From the NCBI GenBank assembly GCA_029863275.1, contig JAOTVS010000001.1, positions 1 through 64,000 on the forward strand: a stretch of 64,000 nucleotides of DNA, written 5' to 3'. Each line of letters starts with the position of its first letter. Positions within the stretch are counted from its first letter, which is position 1. This DNA comes from Candidatus Nitrosopumilus sp. Its GTDB lineage: Archaea > Thermoproteota > Nitrososphaeria > Nitrososphaerales > Nitrosopumilaceae. This document shows, piece by piece, positions 60,389 through 64,000 of the stretch. The notes under the pieces were generated by a model. That model ran no database searches and was not told the origin of the DNA. It saw only the letters and a program-made list of their open reading frames with translations. The position numbers were made by a program, and so were the translations under genes.

Positions 60389-61216
60389 TTGTTGTCAATT
60401 AGTGAAATTAGTAATAAGCCTATTACGATTCTAAAAAGCTCAACAGTATCTGATATAATCAAAAAATTATTAGAATTAAAACTAAGCAGATTAATTGTAG
60501 TAGAATCTGGAAAACCAGTAGGAATTATTACTGAAAAAGATATTGGATTATTTCTTTTTTCTGAGAACTCTATGCGAGGATTAGATGATATTCCGATTAG
60601 TAAAATAATGAAACCAATATTATTCATTGAAGAAAAATTAACCCCAAAAGAATCAGCAAAAATAATGATTGACAAAGGAGTAAGTTCACTTACAATTGGG
60701 TCACCAGAAAACATCACAGGCATATTTACAAAAACAGATCTTGTAAAATACTATTTAGATAATCCATCAGAGAAAAAAATATTTGATTATATGACTCATG
60801 ACTATGTCTATACTCACTCAGCTGCACCGTTATACAAGGTAGTAAAAAAAATGCTTGAGAATAAGGTTTCAAGAATAATTGTGAAAAATCAAAATGAAGA
60901 GCCTACAGGTGTTATTTCATTTAGAGATCTATTTAGGATATCCATTGAATTAGGCAGTGAAGAAGATGACATGGGATTTACCATCCCTGATCAAATTAGA
61001 AAAGGATTTCTTTCTAAAGAAGGGTTTGGGAATATCTCTCTTGCAAACGAGGTAATGACTAAAGGCATTGTTTCAATAAAATTTGACGAAAAAATATCTA
61101 CTGCTTGCAAATTAATCCTAGAAAATAATATCAGCGGGTTGGTTGTATTTGATGAAAATGACTCTATTTCTGGAATTATTAGCAAAACAGACATTGCAAG
61201 AGCAATTGTTGATTGA
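60389..61216 (+). CDS. Four-CBS-domain protein
   Basis: A 275-residue protein made of two CBS pairs (residues about 8-125 and 128-275). Recurrent blocks are LIVVESGKPVGIITEKDI, SLTIGSPENITGIFTKTD, RIIVKNQNEEPTGVISFRDL and LVVFDENDSISGIISKTDIAR. CBS pairs bind adenine nucleotides and regulate partner proteins. No effector domain is fused. The start is one of two adjacent TTG codons (60389 or 60392). Confidence 0.9.
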   Translation: MLSISEISNKPITILKSSTVSDIIKKLLELKLSRLIVVESGKPVGIITEKDIGLFLFSENSMRGLDDIPISKIMKPILFIEEKLTPKESAKIMIDKGVSSLTIGSPENITGIFTKTDLVKYYLDNPSEKKIFDYMTHDYVYTHSAAPLYKVVKKMLENKVSRIIVKNQNEEPTGVISFRDLFRISIELGSEEDDMGFTIPDQIRKGFLSKEGFGNISLANEVMTKGIVSIKFDEKISTACKLILENNISGLVVFDENDSISGIISKTDIARAIVD

Positions 61217-61367
61217 ATTTTAAGAGCGATTAATCAAAAACAATCATTTTTTTAAAACGTTGAGATTTATTTAGATCCATCAATTCTGCCATCAAAATAA
61301 TTTCAGTTCAAATATCATAATTGAAAATCATGACTTTGCTAATATGTCATGTCATGTATAATGTATC

Positions 61368-61499
61368 ATGACTGAAAAAATTGATAAAGAAAAAGATTGG
61401 AAAAAATTAGAACAAGACCAAATGAAAGAAGATGATCATCAGCTTGAGCTTAAGGAAGGATATGAAAAAGATGAAGAATATGAAGAATCTGAGGATTAA
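61368..61499 (+). CDS. 43-residue charged protein
   Basis: The ORF from ATG 61368 encodes MTEKIDKEKDWKKLEQDQMK, then an acidic end (DEEYEESED). It is fully soluble, without Cys or hydrophobic spans. It is flanked by 150 bases of AT-rich sequence upstream and 88 downstream where I see no other gene. Function unknown. Confidence 0.5.
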   Translation: MTEKIDKEKDWKKLEQDQMKEDDHQLELKEGYEKDEEYEESED

Positions 61500-61587
61500 T
61501 TGTCAAAACCCCGTTTGATCAAAAGCAATTATTCACAATAATCACATTAAAAAATTATCAAAAATATTCAAGAAAAAAAATTTGAAT

Positions 61588-61902
61588 CTAGATTGCAGAT
61601 TCGCCTTTTTGTTTTGTACAAATATCTAAAGCCTGTTCTACATTAGTTACAAAGACCTTGCCATCACCTTTTTCTCCGGTACATGCAACCTGAGCAATAG
61701 CGTCTAAAATTACATCTACTTTAGAATCGGGAACAATTGTTACAATGTTCTCTCTGGAAAAGTATTGTCCAACAAGCGGAGGATCTGCTGCTCCTTGGCC
61801 CTGTGTGTGCCAAATTGTAATTCCACCAACCCCCTCTTTTTTGATGGCAGATACTACTTGATCTCTCAAAGCTGACCTAACGACAGTTTCTATCTTCTTC
61901 AT
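61588..61902 (-). CDS. PII nitrogen-regulatory protein (GlnB/GlnK family)
   Basis: Trimeric signal protein for nitrogen, carbon and energy status. At 104 residues from MKKIETVVRSALRDQV, it has the T-loop WHTQGQGAADPPLVGQYF and the C-terminal signature CTGEKGDGKVFVTNVEQ. The uridylylated Tyr51 of bacterial PII is missing in the T-loop, so control is by ligands only. The frame runs to 61965 but the upstream part is not PII-like. No amtB neighbour is present. Confidence 0.93.
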   Translation of the reverse strand: MKKIETVVRSALRDQVVSAIKKEGVGGITIWHTQGQGAADPPLVGQYFSRENIVTIVPDSKVDVILDAIAQVACTGEKGDGKVFVTNVEQALDICTKQKGESAI

Positions 61903-62006
61903 AGTTTCCTTAATTACTTTCGGCCTTTTAAAACTTAGGAATAGATTATCTAATTTGAGTTTCATTAATGATTTTTTTAAAATTTTTAATATGAATTTGA
62001 CATGAT

Positions 62007-62480
62007 ATGATTATGGTGATAATTCCTCTTGAAATCAAAGAGTTCATCGAAACTCAGGGAATTTTCGCAGTAGGAACAGTGGGAGAAAATCAATTACCAA
62101 ACGTTTCTCCAAGAATATTTTTTAAAATAGATAATGAGGCTATCTATTGGATTGATTTTTTCAAACACAAGACCTTTAGGAATTTTCAGGTAAATCCTTG
62201 GGCAACAGTTTCTGTCTTTAACAAAGAGGATCTCACAGGATATCAGTTTCGAGGAACGGTTAGTTTTATCACAGATGAACAAAAAAAATCCCAAATAAGA
62301 GAATCAATAATCAAAAAAACCTTGGAGAAAAACTCTTCTTCCAAAGTAAAAAAAATCTCTGAAAAGGAAGGACACATTATTCGATTTGAGCCAAAAGTAT
62401 GTTATTCACTAAATCCTGAAGAGTACAGTGATATGTGTATTGGTTCTGACATAGATTCTACTCAAATCTTTGAAAAATAA
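62007..62480 (+). CDS. Pyridoxamine 5'-phosphate oxidase-like flavoprotein
   Basis: A 157-residue split-barrel FMN-binding protein. The pattern IFAVGTVGENQLPNVSPRIFF, IYWIDFFKHKTFRNFQVNPWATVSV and GYQFRGTVSFI is typical of the PNPOx-like family, whose members reduce or bind various substrates such as F420 or flavins. A start at the third codon (62013) is also possible. Substrate unknown. Confidence 0.85.
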   Translation: MIMVIIPLEIKEFIETQGIFAVGTVGENQLPNVSPRIFFKIDNEAIYWIDFFKHKTFRNFQVNPWATVSVFNKEDLTGYQFRGTVSFITDEQKKSQIRESIIKKTLEKNSSSKVKKISEKEGHIIRFEPKVCYSLNPEEYSDMCIGSDIDSTQIFEK

Positions 62481-62539
62481 TAAAAAATAACGTCTATAGT
62501 TTATCTATAGAAATTTTTGGGTTAAAATTTTAATAAAAA

Positions 62540-63763
62540 TTACATAGTATTTGATATTTCTGACTTGAATGAATTTTTTAGAAGAATTGGTGTGATTATA
62601 ATGGTGGCCAAAATTACCAACACCAAAGTTGTATAGATAGAATCAGAAAGTATTCCACTGGCAATTCCGATTCCTGCAGTGATAAATGCCACTTCACCTC
62701 TTGCAATCATTCCATATCCTATGCGAAAGCCTTTTGATTTATTCTTTAACAATATTGCAGCAGGTATTCCACAACCCAGAACTTTACTTAAAATAGCAAC
62801 TGCCAAAATACAAAAAAGAAAAATTATATTCACTTCAGAGATTAACCGAAGATCCACATGGGCACCAATTATTGCAAAAAATAACGGGGCTACTACTACT
62901 TTTAATTCACCAATAAATTCTCGAATATTTCCAACAAGTTTTGAACCTGCCAATCCCATACCTGCAGCAAAGGCACCTACTATGGGATTGAGTCCAACTG
63001 AAGATGCTATTGCAGCAAATCCAAACGCAGAACCAATTGCAGTAGCTTGCTTAATACCTCTTGTCTCAAGCGATGTAGGTTTTGCAAGGGCAATCCCATG
63101 AACGATTTTTGGAAGAATAAAAACTGCTCCTAATAGTAACAACAACCAAAAAACAAGTGATTCTCCAGTCATAATTAAGACTGACTCTATACTTGGTAGA
63201 GAGTTTAGAGTAATTATTGAAACTACAGACGATAAAACTGCTAATCCCAAAACATCATCTAACACTGCAGCATTTACCAAAATATTTCCCTCTGGGGTTT
63301 TTTCTTTTCCAATCTCTTCTAGCAATGTCACTGAAATTACAATACTAGTTGCACTCAATGTGGCACCAATTAATATTGAAACGGCCCAATCAAATCCAAA
63401 TAACATGGAAATAAAATACCCTAAAACAAGTGGCATGATTAAACCAAATGTTCCTATTATTGCAGCACTATATCCTGCCTTGAGAAGATCCTTAAATGTA
63501 AAATGAAGTCCTGCAGAAAATAATATTATTACACCTGACATTTGCCATAATAATAAAGTTAGATCATCTAGTTGGATAATTGGTTTATCAAATAAGGGAA
63601 TAAACCCTCCTAGAGCAAAAGGACCAAGCAGCACCCCTCCTACTACAAAGCCAATAATTTCTGATAACCCAGCACGTGCACATAGTCGACCTAGCAACAT
63701 TGAAGGAATTACAATAAACAAAAGCCCTATTATTGTTGGAATTAGGTCAAATCCAAATGTCAT
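62540..63763 (-). CDS. Cation/proton antiporter (CPA2 family)
   Basis: A 407-residue integral membrane protein with about 12 spans, related to KefB/NapA-type Na+ or K+/H+ antiporters. Family blocks are LGRLCARAGLSEIIGFVVGGVLLGP, LEEIGKEKTPEGNILVNAAVLDDVLGLAVL (paired Asp) and GMIARGEVAFITAGIG. There is no TrkA-N domain. The start overlaps the upstream permease stop (ATGA). Confidence 0.92.
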   Translation of the reverse strand: MTFGFDLIPTIIGLLFIVIPSMLLGRLCARAGLSEIIGFVVGGVLLGPFALGGFIPLFDKPIIQLDDLTLLLWQMSGVIILFSAGLHFTFKDLLKAGYSAAIIGTFGLIMPLVLGYFISMLFGFDWAVSILIGATLSATSIVISVTLLEEIGKEKTPEGNILVNAAVLDDVLGLAVLSSVVSIITLNSLPSIESVLIMTGESLVFWLLLLLGAVFILPKIVHGIALAKPTSLETRGIKQATAIGSAFGFAAIASSVGLNPIVGAFAAGMGLAGSKLVGNIREFIGELKVVVAPLFFAIIGAHVDLRLISEVNIIFLFCILAVAILSKVLGCGIPAAILLKNKSKGFRIGYGMIARGEVAFITAGIGIASGILSDSIYTTLVLVILATIIITPILLKNSFKSEISNTM

Positions 63764-64000
63764 TTTGTATTCATCTTTTGTTTATTGTAGGAAAAATAAA
63801 AAATAATTCCAACTACAATAATCCCTAATCCTACTAATACTATTTCGATCTCAAATTGCAAGGCCATATACACTGAAATCCCTAGTCCAAATAATGGAAG
63901 AATTGGAAATTTTCCAATATTAATTGGGACCTTGAATTTTCTTTCAATATCTGGTTCGGTGTAACGTAAAACAATCACTGCTAGATTGACTGCAGCAAAA
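63760..64000 (-). CDS. APC-family amino-acid permease (N-terminal part outside window)
   Basis: The C-terminal 80 residues of an APC permease: NLAVIVLRYTEPDIERKF, then KVPINIGKFPILPLFGLGIS and two membrane spans. The YTEPDIERKFKVP loop is characteristic of the family. The frame is open to the right edge, so the gene continues beyond 64000. It overlaps the antiporter by four bases and is probably co-transcribed. Confidence 0.85.
   Translation of the reverse strand, partial: FAAVNLAVIVLRYTEPDIERKFKVPINIGKFPILPLFGLGISVYMALQFEIEIVLVGLGIIVVGIIFYFSYNKQKMNTK

Noticed and set aside
61903..61965. Longer start for the PII protein
   Set aside because: PII proteins begin with MKKIE-type sequence at 61902; the upstream 21 residues do not fit the fold.
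1..64000. Search for insertion sequences, integrases or provirus genes
   Set aside because: No transposase, integrase, capsid or terminase gene was recognised; the accessory stretch at 42-54 kb has no mobile-element hallmark besides the dispersed repeats.

Overview
The window comes from an ammonia-oxidising archaeon of the Nitrosopumilus/Nitrosarchaeum type (Nitrososphaerota, group I.1a). The evidence is a complete archaeal ammonia monooxygenase locus (amoB divergent from amoC-amoX-amoA), a histone, archaeal/eukaryotic-type ribosomal proteins (eS1, uS11, uS15, eS17), KEOPS subunits, intron-bearing tRNAs, PEFG-CTERM surface protein architecture and an AT-rich, gene-dense layout. Many genes have a TATA-like box 26-28 bases before the start codon, which implies nearly leaderless mRNAs.

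Layout. 0-7 kb (minus strand): a MoxR ATPase cut by the window edge, a geranylgeranyl reductase, and a translation operon (rps15, RecJ-like DHH, pcc1, serS, rps3ae, RNA-binding protein). 7-11.4 kb: the ammonia monooxygenase island, with two extra small membrane proteins on its left that are AmoY/AmoZ candidates and two unknown genes beside amoB. 11.5-15.1 kb: an orphan DNA adenine methylase, four tRNAs (two with introns), an HTH regulator with a degenerate B12-binding fold, a thioredoxin-like protein and a 33-residue membrane protein. 15.2-18.7 kb: a secreted protein, CoaD, and a striking repeat-built zinc-ribbon/HNH-like protein. 18.7-35.9 kb: housekeeping genes (trpS, pheST, aconitase, pdxST, valS, pterin genes, purB), a two-hairpin non-coding RNA candidate and a tRNA-Trp with two introns. 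36-42.3 kb: RtcB, uS11, ThiL and a phosphohexomutase. 42.3-54.6 kb is the accessory part: small membrane and Cys-rich proteins, a 583-residue AIPR-family protein with a nuclease-like N-terminus and a palindromic operator candidate, a PEFG-CTERM surface protein, a subtilase, a blue copper protein and a processive glycosyltransferase. A family of six dispersed repeats occupies every gene gap from 46.1 to 49.3 kb. 54.7-64 kb: tRNA-Cys, histone, TatD, eS17, a ubiquitin-like/Cgi121 fusion, THUMP, Sua5/TsaC, stress and signalling proteins (UspA, CBS, PII), an antiporter, and the end of an amino-acid permease.

Connected biology. The t6A tRNA-modification pathway is represented three times (Pcc1, Cgi121 fused to a ThiS/MoaD-like domain, TsaC). 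RtcB ligates the exons of intron-containing tRNAs, and three such tRNAs occur here, two of them with two introns each. The amo genes share promoter spacing and pyrimidine-rich 3' ends, so each probably has its own transcript start. The main candidates for undescribed biology are the intergenic repeat family, the AIPR locus with its operator, the B12-fold regulator that has lost its cobalamin residues, the repeat-expanding zinc protein, and the two unassigned structured RNAs.
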